A DNA stretch of 64,000 nucleotides from Phycisphaerales bacterium (GCA_029260575.1 JAJDDB010000020.1:24189-88188), one strand, 5' to 3'. Positions 8,037-17,228 are shown, counted from the stretch's first letter. Notes: a model not told the origin generated them from the sequence alone. A program made the numbers and translations.

Positions 8037-8807
8037 ATGAATCGGATCGCATGGATCGGAATTGGAATTGTATTCAGTTTGTCCGTCGTAGCTATTGGAC
8101 AAAACACTGTAATAGACGACGACGAGCAGAGTGATCAGAGAATCGTACTTGATGAAACTACGCCAGAGCGTCTTCAATCATTGGAGACGATTCGGCCGAG
8201 TCAAATCTTTGGCGATCCTGTAAAGGCCGACGTTGATAATGACGGCAGCGAGGAACTGATCGTGACGACAAACGGCAACGTCGTCCACGTAATCTCCGCC
8301 GACGGTTCTACCCGATCAGTGCGACTGGAGGGGCTGCCGCAGCAGTATCCCGCCTATATACGTGTCATCTCTATTGACGGCATTCCACACTTCGCGGCGG
8401 GAACACAAATAGACGCGCCAGCGGCGGTAACCAGGTGTTACACCGGTGTTTGGCAAACCGATGGTCGACAAGTCTGGATGGAACAATTGAAACTGCCTGA
8501 CAATACCGCTGTATTTCCATTATTTGCGACGCATGATATTACGGGTGATGGCGATGAAGAGTTATTGTTGGCTTTTACTGCAACGAGATTCGACGAACAG
8601 TACGAACTTGATCTAGCTTCTCAGAGTTCGTACCTCTCGATCTACAATACAGCCGGTGATCTTCTCACGATGCGCCAACTTCCGGACATGGCGAGATCAA
8701 TAGAATTTATTGCTGACGATCGTGGAATCACGATACTCCATGTCATTACAATAACCACAGTGCTGCGTTTCAGATTTGAAACGAGTGCGATTCAACTCAC
8801 TGAATGA
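8037..8807 (+). CDS. Secreted protein with FG-GAP/VCBS-like repeats
   Basis: The 256-residue product has a signal peptide (MNRIAWIGIGIVFSLSVVAI). Two calcium-loop-like FG-GAP motifs are visible: KADVDNDGSEELIV (about residue 60) and THDITGDGDEELLLAF (about residue 165). Such repeats build beta-propeller blades in extracellular proteins. The small size suggests an incomplete propeller or a stand-alone sensor-like domain. AAAGGA precedes the ATG at 8037 by six bases. Its stop overlaps the next gene as ATGA, indicating coupling to the glycosyltransferase. Function unknown. Confidence 0.65.
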   Translation: MNRIAWIGIGIVFSLSVVAIGQNTVIDDDEQSDQRIVLDETTPERLQSLETIRPSQIFGDPVKADVDNDGSEELIVTTNGNVVHVISADGSTRSVRLEGLPQQYPAYIRVISIDGIPHFAAGTQIDAPAAVTRCYTGVWQTDGRQVWMEQLKLPDNTAVFPLFATHDITGDGDEELLLAFTATRFDEQYELDLASQSSYLSIYNTAGDLLTMRQLPDMARSIEFIADDRGITILHVITITTVLRFRFETSAIQLTE

Positions 8808-9529
8808 CCAGCGATCTGATTATTCCCGCGCTGGATGAACAGGCGAATATCAATGCGCTGTTTGATGTGCTTGATGCGTTGCCGGCGGGTTTGGTTCGGC
8901 GGGTGGTGCTTGCGGACAACGGATCAACCGACCAAACCGCAGCAATGGCTTGTGCTCGCGGCGCAATCGTCGTACATGAACCGCAGCGCGGGTATGGCGC
9001 TGCGTGTCTAAAAGCACTTGACTTTCTGCGCAACAACGACCCGCCGAATATTGTTGCGTTTGTTGATGCGGATCTTGCGGATGACCCCACCGCTCTGCGT
9101 GCGGTTCTTGAACCGATACTGAGCGGTGCCGCGGACGTTTCAATCGGTTGCCGACCTGCACAAGCAGAGCCGGGTTCGTTGAATGCAGTACAGCGCTTCG
9201 GCAACAGACTTGCATGCACAATGATGCGCGTTCTGACCGGCGCGAAGTATCGCGATCTCGGCCCGATGCGCGCTGTTGCCTGGGGTGCGCTGCTCCGCAT
9301 GCACATGGCTGACCGCACATGGGGCTGGACTGTGGAAATGCAGATGAAAGCTGCGTTGTTGGGATTGCGCGTGGCGCAGGTTGATGTCCCCTACCGCAAC
9401 CGCAGATCAGGCACCAGCAAGATTTCGGGATCACTGCGCGGAGCGACTGCTGCGGGCACGAAAATTATTGCGACCATCTTGTCGTTGTGGTGGAATCGGC
9501 GCGGCGTGCGCACGTCCAGCAACGCGTGA
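8804..9529 (+). CDS. Family 2 glycosyltransferase (dolichol-phosphate-mannose-synthase-like)
   Basis: The 241-residue protein has the GT-A fold of family 2. The nucleotide-binding start is DLIIPALDEQANI, followed by VLADNGSTDQTA and the DXD-like metal site FVDADLADDP (about residue 90). A YRDLGPMRAV segment and the acceptor-loop motif RTWGWTVEMQMKA follow. YRNRRSGTSKISGS near residue 200 is common in prenyl-phosphate glycosyltransferases. No strong C-terminal membrane segment is seen. The start overlaps the preceding gene by four bases. Likely role: sugar transfer to a lipid carrier; acceptor unknown. Confidence 0.85.
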   Translation: MTSDLIIPALDEQANINALFDVLDALPAGLVRRVVLADNGSTDQTAAMACARGAIVVHEPQRGYGAACLKALDFLRNNDPPNIVAFVDADLADDPTALRAVLEPILSGAADVSIGCRPAQAEPGSLNAVQRFGNRLACTMMRVLTGAKYRDLGPMRAVAWGALLRMHMADRTWGWTVEMQMKAALLGLRVAQVDVPYRNRRSGTSKISGSLRGATAAGTKIIATILSLWWNRRGVRTSSNA

Positions 9530-9566
9530 TCTGCCACATCCGGCTCTGCCTGATTACACTTCAGCC

Positions 9567-10304
9567 ATGTTTCGTGTGCTGCAAAGACATTTGCGACTGA
9601 TTCGCTATTACTCTGCGAGTTCCAAACGAACACGATGGTCGACCGCCACCGACATCGCGATGATCATCGCCGTTGTGCTTGCGCCGCTTCTTGTCTGGCT
9701 GATGAATTCGCTAATAGTGACGCAGCGCATCAATACTGAAGTCTTCGGGCGCACGATGTTTGACTCCGCCGGCTCCATGCGTGCTGAACTTGTGAACAAG
9801 GAACGATTGCTCTCGCCCTGGCCGTCAGGAATGACCCCCGTAGGCGAGTTTCATCTCTTCAAAGCTGTTGAGCTTGGCGGGTGGCCGGTGCGAACAGCCA
9901 GTATTGCCCGCCCGCCGCAACTTGATCTTACGTTGACTGTCGATCGACAACTCACAACCAACGTAACTTTCAATTCCAACGATGCAGAGCTGGCATCGAT
10001 CGCTGCGACACTGCGCGCAAAAGAACATGATGCGCTCACAGATGAATGGCGACAGGCGAAATCCAGCAGCGAGACGCTCGTTTTGGGTTGGATATTCGGC
10101 TCGGTGCTGTGGTGCATAATGCTTTGGGTTGTGCTGTTGATTGCCATCAACATCACACGATTCATTGTTTTCATCTTCTCAACGAAGCGACAGGTGCGCG
10201 GCGCCTTGCTGCGGCAAGCCAACAAATGCCCGAACTGCGGATACGACCTGCGCGGTCTGGAATTCAAGGATCGATGCCCGGAATGCGGACAGTTGAGCTG
10301 GTAA
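9567..10304 (+). CDS. Membrane protein with C-terminal zinc ribbon
   Basis: The 245-residue product has an N-terminal membrane segment (DIAMIIAVVLAPLLVWLMNS), an extracytoplasmic middle of about 110 residues, and a second membrane segment (VLWCIMLWVVLLIAINI). It ends in a four-cysteine zinc ribbon, CPNCGYDLRGLEFKDRCPEC. This ribbon tailing a membrane protein is very frequent in planctomycetes and is mostly uncharacterised. A related ribbon sits at the N-terminus of the protein at 15805. No enzymatic motif seen. Confidence 0.7.
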   Translation: MFRVLQRHLRLIRYYSASSKRTRWSTATDIAMIIAVVLAPLLVWLMNSLIVTQRINTEVFGRTMFDSAGSMRAELVNKERLLSPWPSGMTPVGEFHLFKAVELGGWPVRTASIARPPQLDLTLTVDRQLTTNVTFNSNDAELASIAATLRAKEHDALTDEWRQAKSSSETLVLGWIFGSVLWCIMLWVVLLIAINITRFIVFIFSTKRQVRGALLRQANKCPNCGYDLRGLEFKDRCPECGQLSW

Positions 10305-10353
10305 ACCAAGATTGCGAGAACCCGCGCCACAGCAACGCGTTACACTGTCACGC

Positions 10354-11109
10354 ATGTCAGAAGAGCTTGCATTGCTGGAATTCGAAGACGGTGTTGCGAC
10401 GATATCAATGAATCGGCCGGCCAAGCGCAACGCGCTGTCGGTGGGGTTGATCGATGCACTACACGATGCAGTGAAAAGCGTAACTGCGCGCATTGAAACC
10501 GGCGAAATACGGGTGCTAGTGCTCGCAGGAACAGGCAAATCTTTCTGCGCGGGAATGGATCTGCGCGGCGTGATTGATGATGCCAATGCCATGGCGGGCA
10601 TGTTGCAACGGCTTGCTCAGGTCGGCATGCAGATTCGACAGTTGCCAGTGCCGACGATCGCGCGAGTGCAGGGCGCAGCGGTCGGCGGCGGGTGCGGGCT
10701 TATGGTTGTACCGGACTTTGCAGTCACGCATCCTGAATCAACGGTCGGTTACCCGGAAGTCACGCTCGGCGTGTGTCCGGCGGTCGTCGCACCGTGGCTG
10801 ATCAAGAAAATCGGCGCGGGTCGAGCACGCCACATGCTGCTCGGCGGCGGGACAATTTCCGGGCAAGACGCATACGACATCGGCCTTGCAACCCATCTAT
10901 GTCCGGCTGACCAATTGGACGCAATGGTACAGAAGATCGCAGCAAATCTCGCCACCGGTGGCGCACATGCCATGACTGTAACCAAACGCTGGCTCAATGA
11001 ACTTGACGGCTCAAATGAACAGCCGGTCTTCGAGAAAGCGTGGAAGCTCTCAGCGGATGTCATCGCTGGCGAAGAAGCGCAGCAGCGCTTACGAAAGCTG
11101 TACGGCTGA
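10354..11109 (+). CDS. Enoyl-CoA hydratase/isomerase family protein
   Basis: The 251-residue crotonase-fold protein binds acyl-CoA thioesters. The oxyanion-hole segments are visible: AGTGKSFCAGMDLRG (about residue 55) and RVQGAAVGGGCGLMV (about residue 103). The catalytic-glutamate region reads VGYPEVTLGVCPAV. Candidate roles are hydration in fatty-acid or branched-chain amino-acid breakdown, consistent with the downstream acyl-CoA and leucine dehydrogenases; methylglutaconyl-CoA hydratase is one possibility. Exact substrate cannot be assigned. The next gene starts 11 bases after its stop. Confidence 0.85.
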   Translation: MSEELALLEFEDGVATISMNRPAKRNALSVGLIDALHDAVKSVTARIETGEIRVLVLAGTGKSFCAGMDLRGVIDDANAMAGMLQRLAQVGMQIRQLPVPTIARVQGAAVGGGCGLMVVPDFAVTHPESTVGYPEVTLGVCPAVVAPWLIKKIGAGRARHMLLGGGTISGQDAYDIGLATHLCPADQLDAMVQKIAANLATGGAHAMTVTKRWLNELDGSNEQPVFEKAWKLSADVIAGEEAQQRLRKLYG

Positions 11110-11120
11110 CGGACAACCTG

Positions 11121-11651
11121 ATGCAGTGGCTGAAGATCATCGCATTGTGCACGTTGGCTGCCATCACCTATGGCATTGTTCATGACCAGGTCACCGTTCG
11201 CATCTGCATCGAGTATTTCACGATCGGCCATCCGAGGATCATTGAATCTGAAGACCCTACACTCCTTGCCCTTGCATGGGGCGTTGTGGCGACATGGTGG
11301 GTTGGCTTACCGCTTGGCCTCGGTGTTGCATCTGTAGCACGTTTGGGCCGATTGCCAAAGCGCAGCGCCCAATCGCTCGTACGTCCGTTGCTGATCGTCC
11401 TGGCGGTAACCGAAGTCACGTCGATCATCAGCGGATTTCTTGGCGCGATCGCGTTCGCATCCGGCGCCGTACGACTGCTTGAGCCAATAGCATCACGCGT
11501 GCCCTCCGATCAGCACATCCGGTTTGGAATCTGCCTTTGGGCGCATAGTGCTGCGTACTTCGTCGGCGTGATCTGCTCCTTCGTTCTGATCGTGCAGATC
11601 TGGCGATCACGAATGCGATCGAAATCGCAACAGAATTCAACCCATACATAA
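11121..11651 (+). CDS. Conserved polytopic membrane protein of unknown function
   Basis: The 176-residue product has four predicted membrane segments: WLKIIALCTLAAITYGIV, LALAWGVVATWWVGLPLGLG, LLIVLAVTEVTSIISGFLGA and AAYFVGVICSFVLIVQIW. The segment HDQVTVRICIEYFTIGHP after the first helix looks conserved. The start at 11121 gives a clean first helix. No catalytic motif is seen. It sits 11 bases behind the enoyl-CoA hydratase gene. Confidence 0.65.
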   Translation: MQWLKIIALCTLAAITYGIVHDQVTVRICIEYFTIGHPRIIESEDPTLLALAWGVVATWWVGLPLGLGVASVARLGRLPKRSAQSLVRPLLIVLAVTEVTSIISGFLGAIAFASGAVRLLEPIASRVPSDQHIRFGICLWAHSAAYFVGVICSFVLIVQIWRSRMRSKSQQNSTHT

Positions 11652-12028
11652 CTCAAACAGACTGGCTACAAGCTGGCCACTACGATCATCCTTTGCTACC
11701 ATCAACCCAGCGGAATACGGCTACCAGCCGGCCTGTGTGCAACGACCATGTCGCTTCATTGACTTCGTCTCGTCCTTGGCGGCTTTGTCCGGTCCGGAGG
11801 CGTCTGTTCGGGATCGTTCTCGACGCAGAACGTGTGCCGCGTCGGCGAACGAAGTCGTTGCGTTGCCCAGCCCACCGGCTGGCCCTGATTTGACCGCGTG
11901 CAGGACGCTCGCGTTCTACAATGCGACAGCGTATCGAGCGATGGGCGATTGGTCTGTCCGGGTGCATGAGAGCCATTGGCGGCGCGGAGGTCGCAGCCGC
12001 AGGCCGGGGCGACAAGGAGAATGAATCG
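11652..12028. other. Intergenic region before the acyl-CoA dehydrogenase
   Basis: These 377 bases hold no convincing gene; frames on both strands are short or shadows. A possible promoter is noted at 11890-11922 and a good ribosome binding site (AAGGAG at 12014-12019) serves the next gene. Nothing else was seen. Confidence 0.4.
11890..11922 (+). promoter_or_regulatory. Possible vegetative promoter for the acyl-CoA dehydrogenase gene
   Basis: TTGACC (11890-11895) and TACAAT (11917-11922) resemble -35 and -10 boxes but are separated by 21 bases, longer than the usual 17. The -10 match is good, about 107 bases before the GTG. A similar TTGACG-N20-TACAGT arrangement is at 15724-15755. Tentative. 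Confidence 0.3.
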
Positions 12029-13954
12029 GTGTCCGAAACCAAGCTGACCGACAAACTCAAAAACGTCTCGGAAAAAGACCGCAAGCAGATCGATCAGGCT
12101 CAGGAAATGCTCGGCCCCGATCCGAGCACAATGGGACTGCTCAAGAACTTCTTCTGGGGCAACTACCGCGAAGAGCTTGCCTTCCCCTATCCGCAACTCC
12201 AGCCCGAGGAAACCGCACGCTGCGATCAGTTGCTTGCTGCACTTGATGAATACATGCGCAACGAGCATCCGCATGTCGAAATCGACAAGACCGAGGAAAT
12301 CCCGGATTGGGCAATCAAACGCCTGTTCAAACTCGGCGTCATGGGCATGATCATCCCCAGGGAGTACGGCGGCGGCGGCTTCAGCATCACCAGTTACAAC
12401 CGCGTCCTCTCACGCATCGGCGAGACGTGCGGCTCCACAGCAGTCATGGTCTCCGCGCACCAGTCCATCGGCTGCGGCGCGATCAACCTCTTCGGCACCG
12501 ATGAACAAAAGAAGCGCTACCTGCCGCGCATGGCAACGGACATGCTCAGCGCGTTCTGTCTCAGCGAACCAAACGTCGGCTGCGATGCCGGCGGACAGGA
12601 AACTCACTGCGAACTCAGCGCAGACGGCACACATTACATTCTCAATGGCGAGAAGAAGTGGGCGACAAGCGGTGCGATGTCCGGCCTGTTCACGGTCATG
12701 GCCAAACAGAAAATGCCGGATGGCAAGGAGCGCATCACCGCGCTCATCTGCACGCCGGACATGCCGGGCATTGACATCTTCAGCAGAAACCGCAGCAAAT
12801 GCGGCATCCGAGGAACCTGGCAGGCGCGCATCCGTTACACCAACGTCAAAGTGCCTCGCGAAAACCTGCTGCACAAAGAAGGCAAGGGACTCAACGTCGC
12901 ATTGACGTGCCTGAACTACGGCAGATGCACGCTCTCCGCCGGCATGGTCGGCGCGGGCAAGGCTGCATACGAACAGGCTGTCAAATGGGTGCAATACCGC
13001 CACCAGTTCGATCGGGCGCTGTTCGAGTTTGAACTCGTACAGGAAAAAGTTGCGTGGATGGCTGCGTATGTCTACGCAATGGAAGCCATGCTCTACATGA
13101 CCTGCGGCATTGTCGATCGTGATGATGAAGACATCATGCTCGAAACCGCAGCGTGCAAAGTCTTCTGCTCCGAATACGGCTTCTGGACCACCGACCACGC
13201 TCTGCAGATCATGGGCGGCGAAGGGTACATGACCGAAAACCTCGTCGAGCGCCTCTGGCGCGACAGCCGCATCAACCGAATCGTCGAGGGTGCAAATGAA
13301 GTCATGCACAACTTCATCTTTGCCTACGGCTCCAAGCAACTCGGCGAATACATGATCGGCGTGAAGGAAAAACCATTCTCAAATATCGGCGCAGCACTGC
13401 GCATCGGCGCAGAACTCTTCCTGGGTATGAAACGACCCAAACCCAGCATCACCAGGGTGCACCCCAAACTCACGCCGCTCAGTGATCGCCTTGAAAAACT
13501 CGTGCAGCGGTTCAGCCATAAAGTCAAACTCATGTTCAAGGAACACGAAGAGCGACTCATCACCCGCCAGACCATTCAGGCCCGCCTCAGTTGGACTGCT
13601 GTCTGGCTGTACGCAATGACATGCACGCTGTCAAAGATCGACGCCTCCGTGCGCAGCGGAGTCAACGGCACCGAGCTTTCCGATGAAATGACGCTCGCCG
13701 AACACGTCTTCAACGTCGGCGAGAACTTCATCAACGAACAGCTTCGCGGTCTTCGACATCATGCCGACGCCATGATCAACGCTGCGGCGGACGTCGCCAG
13801 CCGGCACATGGATTCCAAACCGAATTCCGATTACGTTATTGCGGAAAAGACGCCCAACGACGAAGCCCGCGGAACCGGTCGAGAACAGGACCAGACGCAT
13901 ATCAATCAGTTCGGTTCAGGATCGCTGGTCAACCCGCAGGACGTGCCGGCGTAG
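12029..13954 (+). CDS. Acyl-CoA dehydrogenase family protein with C-terminal extension
   Basis: The 641-residue flavoprotein oxidises an acyl-CoA thioester. Recognisable segments are the N-terminal helical domain (DWAIKRLFKLGVMGMIIP), the FAD-binding region (MLSAFCLSEPNVGCDAGG, then GEKKWATSGAMSGLF), the middle beta domain (KCGIRGTWQARI) and the C-terminal domain with QIMGGEGYM. NRIVEGANEVM carries the catalytic glutamate. About 200 residues beyond the usual 380-400 form an extra helical domain, as in very-long-chain types. The start is GTG 12029, nine bases after AAGGAG; longer upstream starts look artefactual. Nearby leucine dehydrogenase suggests branched-chain or long-chain acyl-CoA substrates. 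Confidence 0.9.
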   Translation: MSETKLTDKLKNVSEKDRKQIDQAQEMLGPDPSTMGLLKNFFWGNYREELAFPYPQLQPEETARCDQLLAALDEYMRNEHPHVEIDKTEEIPDWAIKRLFKLGVMGMIIPREYGGGGFSITSYNRVLSRIGETCGSTAVMVSAHQSIGCGAINLFGTDEQKKRYLPRMATDMLSAFCLSEPNVGCDAGGQETHCELSADGTHYILNGEKKWATSGAMSGLFTVMAKQKMPDGKERITALICTPDMPGIDIFSRNRSKCGIRGTWQARIRYTNVKVPRENLLHKEGKGLNVALTCLNYGRCTLSAGMVGAGKAAYEQAVKWVQYRHQFDRALFEFELVQEKVAWMAAYVYAMEAMLYMTCGIVDRDDEDIMLETAACKVFCSEYGFWTTDHALQIMGGEGYMTENLVERLWRDSRINRIVEGANEVMHNFIFAYGSKQLGEYMIGVKEKPFSNIGAALRIGAELFLGMKRPKPSITRVHPKLTPLSDRLEKLVQRFSHKVKLMFKEHEERLITRQTIQARLSWTAVWLYAMTCTLSKIDASVRSGVNGTELSDEMTLAEHVFNVGENFINEQLRGLRHHADAMINAAADVASRHMDSKPNSDYVIAEKTPNDEARGTGREQDQTHINQFGSGSLVNPQDVPA

Positions 13955-14098
13955 TGTACAACGTAGCGACGGGTGGGAAACGAAGTCGCCCAGACAATCA
14001 AGCACGAGCGTTGCTTCAGTTGACGGCGCACCCATCGCCTTCGCTGTGAAACTTCGCCCGATTGAAAATGGACAACCGTTATGAGGGATTGGGATCAG

Positions 14099-15166
14099 AT
14101 GAACATCTTCGAGCAGATGACCGAACGTGATCATGAGCGCGTGTGCTTTTATCAAGATCGCGCAACCGGCCTCAGAGCCATCGTTGCCATCCACTCCACA
14201 GCATTAGGCAACGCGCTCGGCGGAACCCGCCGCTGGCATTACACCACCGAAGCTGACGCCATCTACGACGTGCTGCGCCTTTCTGAAGGCATGACGTACA
14301 AAGCTGCCTGCGCCGGCCTGCCCATGGGCGGCGCTAAGAGTGTCATTCTGCTGCCGCAGCGCGGCCACGAAGCTACCGAAGCCGAAGCACGCGCTATGGG
14401 CCGCTTCGTCAACAACTTCACCGGCCAATACATCGCCGCTGAAGACGTCGGCGTCAACACACAGTTCGTCGACTGGATGGCTCTGGAAACCAAGCACGTC
14501 ATGGGCGGCGAAAAGGTTGCCATTGGCGGCGACCCCTCGCCATACACCGCAAAAGGTGTCTTCAACGCAATGAAAGCATGCCTTGCCCATCGTGGTGAAG
14601 CGGTCGATTTCACCGGCAAGACCATCGCCATCCAGGGCGTTGGCTCCGTCGGCCACTACCTTGCCAAACTGCTCAGCGATGCCGGCGCACGCATCATCGT
14701 TGCTGATATCAAGGAAGGCAATCTCGATCGCGCACGTTCGATCAAAGGCGTCGAAATCACCGACACCGATTCGATCCTCTCTACTGAATGCGACATCCTC
14801 GCGCCGTGCGCCCTCGGCAGCGTCATCACCGGCTCCAACATCAGCACACTCAACACCCCAATCATCTGCGGCGCTGCCAACAACGTGCTGGAAGATCCCG
14901 ATGAAGATGCGGTATTGCTCAACAACGCGGACATTCTGTATGCACCGGACTTTGTTGTAAACGCAGGCGGCCTCATCGAACTGGCCGGCCTGTACCTCGG
15001 CATGACCCGCCAGCAGCTCGATGAGAAGCACGATCACATCGAACAAACAACCGCACAGATTCTCACGGAAGCAAAGAGCCAAAGCTCAACGCACGCAGCA
15101 GCAATCGCAGTCGCCCTGCAGCGCATCAAAGCCGCAGCAGGCAAGGAGCAGGTGCACGCGCATTGA
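14099..15166 (+). CDS. ldh: Leucine dehydrogenase (Glu/Leu/Phe/Val dehydrogenase family)
   Basis: The 355-residue enzyme reversibly deaminates leucine, valine or isoleucine with NAD. The start MNIFEQMTERDHERVCFYQD is characteristic of leucine dehydrogenase; an ATG six codons upstream (14081) is less likely. The catalytic lysine lies in GLPMGGAKSVILLP (about residue 80). The NAD-binding Rossmann motif is IQGVGSVGHYLAKLL (about residue 182), and ILAPCALGSVI and ICGAANNVLEDP follow. Length agrees with the family. Together with the acyl-CoA dehydrogenase upstream it fits branched-chain amino-acid breakdown. Confidence 0.92.
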   Translation: MNIFEQMTERDHERVCFYQDRATGLRAIVAIHSTALGNALGGTRRWHYTTEADAIYDVLRLSEGMTYKAACAGLPMGGAKSVILLPQRGHEATEAEARAMGRFVNNFTGQYIAAEDVGVNTQFVDWMALETKHVMGGEKVAIGGDPSPYTAKGVFNAMKACLAHRGEAVDFTGKTIAIQGVGSVGHYLAKLLSDAGARIIVADIKEGNLDRARSIKGVEITDTDSILSTECDILAPCALGSVITGSNISTLNTPIICGAANNVLEDPDEDAVLLNNADILYAPDFVVNAGGLIELAGLYLGMTRQQLDEKHDHIEQTTAQILTEAKSQSSTHAAAIAVALQRIKAAAGKEQVHAH

Positions 15167-15254
15167 TGAACCCCGCCCACCTGCCTGATGTGCTCACATC
15201 AAGCCCCCCATGCGATCGAGATACCCGAACGCATGGTGCATAGGATTGTGTGTG

Positions 15255-15575
15255 ATGAAACAGCGATTGACACCACAGCGAAAAAAGCAACTGAGCCTCG
15301 CAAAGGATCAGCGCAGCGCCTATGGCAACAATGACAAGGCAGCCCGCACCGGGGTGCGCCGCAAACGTGCGCTGAAGAACCGCAAGTATCGTCACAACAT
15401 TCGAAACGCCATTGCCAACCTGTTGACCAAAGCCTCCGATGCCCCCGAAGCTATCGACGAAGCCACCAGCAAGGTGCAGCGCAAAGAGTGGCGAAAATGG
15501 CGTGACATTCCGCTCGGCAAGGTGATTGAGGAAAAATTGAAAAGACGCAACCGAACAGGCCAGACACGCAAATGA
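15255..15575 (+). CDS. Small highly basic hypothetical protein
   Basis: This 106-residue protein is rich in lysine and arginine (MKQRLTPQRKKQLSLAKDQR, ARTGVRRKRALKNRKYRHN) with a predicted long amphipathic helix in the C-terminal half. There is no signal peptide. It could bind nucleic acid, but no domain is recognised. ATG 15255 is preferred to an upstream start at 15210 because the preceding residues are not basic. Confidence 0.55.
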   Translation: MKQRLTPQRKKQLSLAKDQRSAYGNNDKAARTGVRRKRALKNRKYRHNIRNAIANLLTKASDAPEAIDEATSKVQRKEWRKWRDIPLGKVIEEKLKRRNRTGQTRK

Positions 15576-15723
15576 TCCAGATCGCGGTCATCTCCGGCTG
15601 CGATGCCCGCCCACTGCTTTGATACATAGAAATAAAACCGCTCGCCGATCTTGTGCGTCCGCATCGTGCTGTACTCGATCGTCTTGACCCCCCGCAGGAT
15701 CAGTATCCGGGGGCGGCATACGG

Positions 15724-15755
15724 TTGACGGATGGACAGTGCGAGCATGCTACAGT
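15724..15755 (+). promoter_or_regulatory. Possible promoter for the zinc-ribbon gene at 15805
   Basis: TTGACG (15724-15729) and TACAGT (15750-15755), 20 bases apart, lie 50 bases before the ATG. Spacing is longer than optimal, like the pair at 11890-11922. Tentative. Confidence 0.28.
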
Positions 15756-15804
15756 TCATCGACTCGACACCGTTGGGACTTCCCCTAAACGCTGGACTTG
15801 TCGC

Positions 15805-16290
15805 ATGACTCAATGTCGAAAGTGCAAATATTCGCTGGAGGGATTGGACGGCGCAACCTGCCCGGAGTGCGGTTTTTCGAACTCACCTGATGCCATCTTC
15901 GACCTTGAGCGACGCCGCAAGCGGCGAGAGACAGCAGTGGCTAGCACGATCATTGTGCTCATGGTTCTGACCTGCGCCTTCACTTCGCCGATCGGCTTCC
16001 TCAACGTCGGTTCGCCATTCGGTTACTACGGCGACTTGAACCGAACGAAGTGGCGCATCGACGCAATCGACGGCGTGGACGTCATTGATGTCAAGGCGAA
16101 CTATGACCTCACCGTCGAAGAAATGTTCTTCGAGGTGCTGATCGATGACACGCATCGCGCACGGATTGATATTGCCCAAGGCTCGATATGGCAGAAGTTT
16201 GCCGCCGTCGATGCGTGGGAAGAGAATGTCCTGCCTGAGTTGCGAACATCCGGCAGTGATTCGAACGCCAGCAGACCGCAGACGGAATAA
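15805..16290 (+). CDS. Zinc-ribbon membrane protein
   Basis: The 161-residue product begins with a four-cysteine ribbon (MTQCRKCKYSLEGLDGATCP, then ECG). A single membrane segment follows (VASTIIVLMVLTCAFTSPIG, about residues 47-66), with about 90 extracytoplasmic residues. The ribbon resembles the C-terminal one of the protein at 9567 but sits at the other end. Function unknown. It precedes the restriction-modification genes, separated by inverted repeats. Confidence 0.65.
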   Translation: MTQCRKCKYSLEGLDGATCPECGFSNSPDAIFDLERRRKRRETAVASTIIVLMVLTCAFTSPIGFLNVGSPFGYYGDLNRTKWRIDAIDGVDVIDVKANYDLTVEEMFFEVLIDDTHRARIDIAQGSIWQKFAAVDAWEENVLPELRTSGSDSNASRPQTE

Positions 16291-16401
16291 CCCCCCACAG
16301 GTCCACGAGTCGCCTCAGGAGACTTGACGAATGGACCGGGCGAGCCAGAGGCAAGCCTCGACGCAATGCTGGAGCAGATTCAGTCGTAGCGATCAGCCGG
16401 A

Positions 16402-16441
16402 AAGTCGCCTCCTGAGGTAGATTTGCAACCTCGGGCGACTT
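16402..16441. terminator. Strong hairpin before the restriction-modification genes
   Basis: AAGTCGCC at 16402-16409 pairs with GGCGACTT at 16434-16441, and GAGGT pairs with ACCTC inside, giving a long stem around AGATTTGCA. A related inverted sequence, GTCGCCTCAGGAGACTT, lies near 16309-16325. The hairpin could end the upstream transcript or be part of a small inverted-repeat element; there is no T tract. Confidence 0.45.
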
Positions 16442-16529
16442 GGCAACCAGCATGTCCGCCAAGATCGGTCAGCCTGAGTAGGGTGTTCAATTTGTTGTCT
16501 GTCTGGTGATCGTCGCGTACTCTCAGAGC

Positions 16530-17228
16530 ATGGCGAAGAAGCGCCCGAAGAAAAAAGTACAACCCAAGAAGAAGACGCGAGCTAAGCGTGAAAGCTTCGT
16601 TCAACGAAGCCGAGTTGGCGACTACGCATCGGATGATGATCTCAAGGGGCGGATCCCGGATGACATCCTCTCGATGTACGAGTGCCGCCAGTGGAAGCAC
16701 GCTGGCGCAATCCTCGCCACTGATTTCCCGAAAGAATTGAGCGATATCGTTGCCGTCCTTCGAGAGATCAAGCTCAAGAAAAGCGTCATTATTTCCGGAG
16801 GCGGCGGAAAGACGGAATATGCAAAATCAATTGATCGAGCATTTAAGTTGCTGGGTTGGATGCCAAAACGTTTCGACACCGCAATAGTCGTCGATCAGAC
16901 CGAATTGGCAAGCCCTACCCACGAAGTTGATTGCGTGAAGGGGCGAATAGCACTCGAATTGGAATGGTCCAACAAGGACCCATTCTACGATCGTGATCTA
17001 AACAACTTCAGATTGCTTTTCGAATTGCGCGTCATCAGCGTGGGTGTCATAATCACCAAGTCGGATGAACTTGCGGGACTCATGTCTGACCTTGGCGTAT
17101 GGCGCAAGTATGGAACGACCACAACATGGATGTCGAAGCTACTGCCGCGCATTCGCGGTGGTGGTGGTGGCGGGTGTCCATTACTCGTCGTCGGTATTCG
17201 AAAGAGCGTTTACGCGGAGGATGGATGA
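16530..17228 (+). CDS. BglII/BstYI-like type II restriction endonuclease
   Basis: The 232-residue protein has a lysine-rich N-terminal tail and then the core of the BglII-type endonuclease family: AILATDFPKELSDIVAVLRE, FDTAIVVD, then SPTHEVDCVKGRIALELEWS with the acidic ELEWSNKDPFYDRDLNNFRL segment. VISVGVIITKSDEL and the glycine-rich LLPRIRGGGGGGCPLLVVGI follow. The ELEW region probably holds metal-binding residues. BglII and BstYI cut AGATCT and RGATCY; the site here is unknown. Its stop overlaps the methyltransferase start (ATGA), as expected for a type II pair. A start at GTG 16506 is possible. Confidence 0.78.
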   Translation: MAKKRPKKKVQPKKKTRAKRESFVQRSRVGDYASDDDLKGRIPDDILSMYECRQWKHAGAILATDFPKELSDIVAVLREIKLKKSVIISGGGGKTEYAKSIDRAFKLLGWMPKRFDTAIVVDQTELASPTHEVDCVKGRIALELEWSNKDPFYDRDLNNFRLLFELRVISVGVIITKSDELAGLMSDLGVWRKYGTTTTWMSKLLPRIRGGGGGGCPLLVVGIRKSVYAEDG

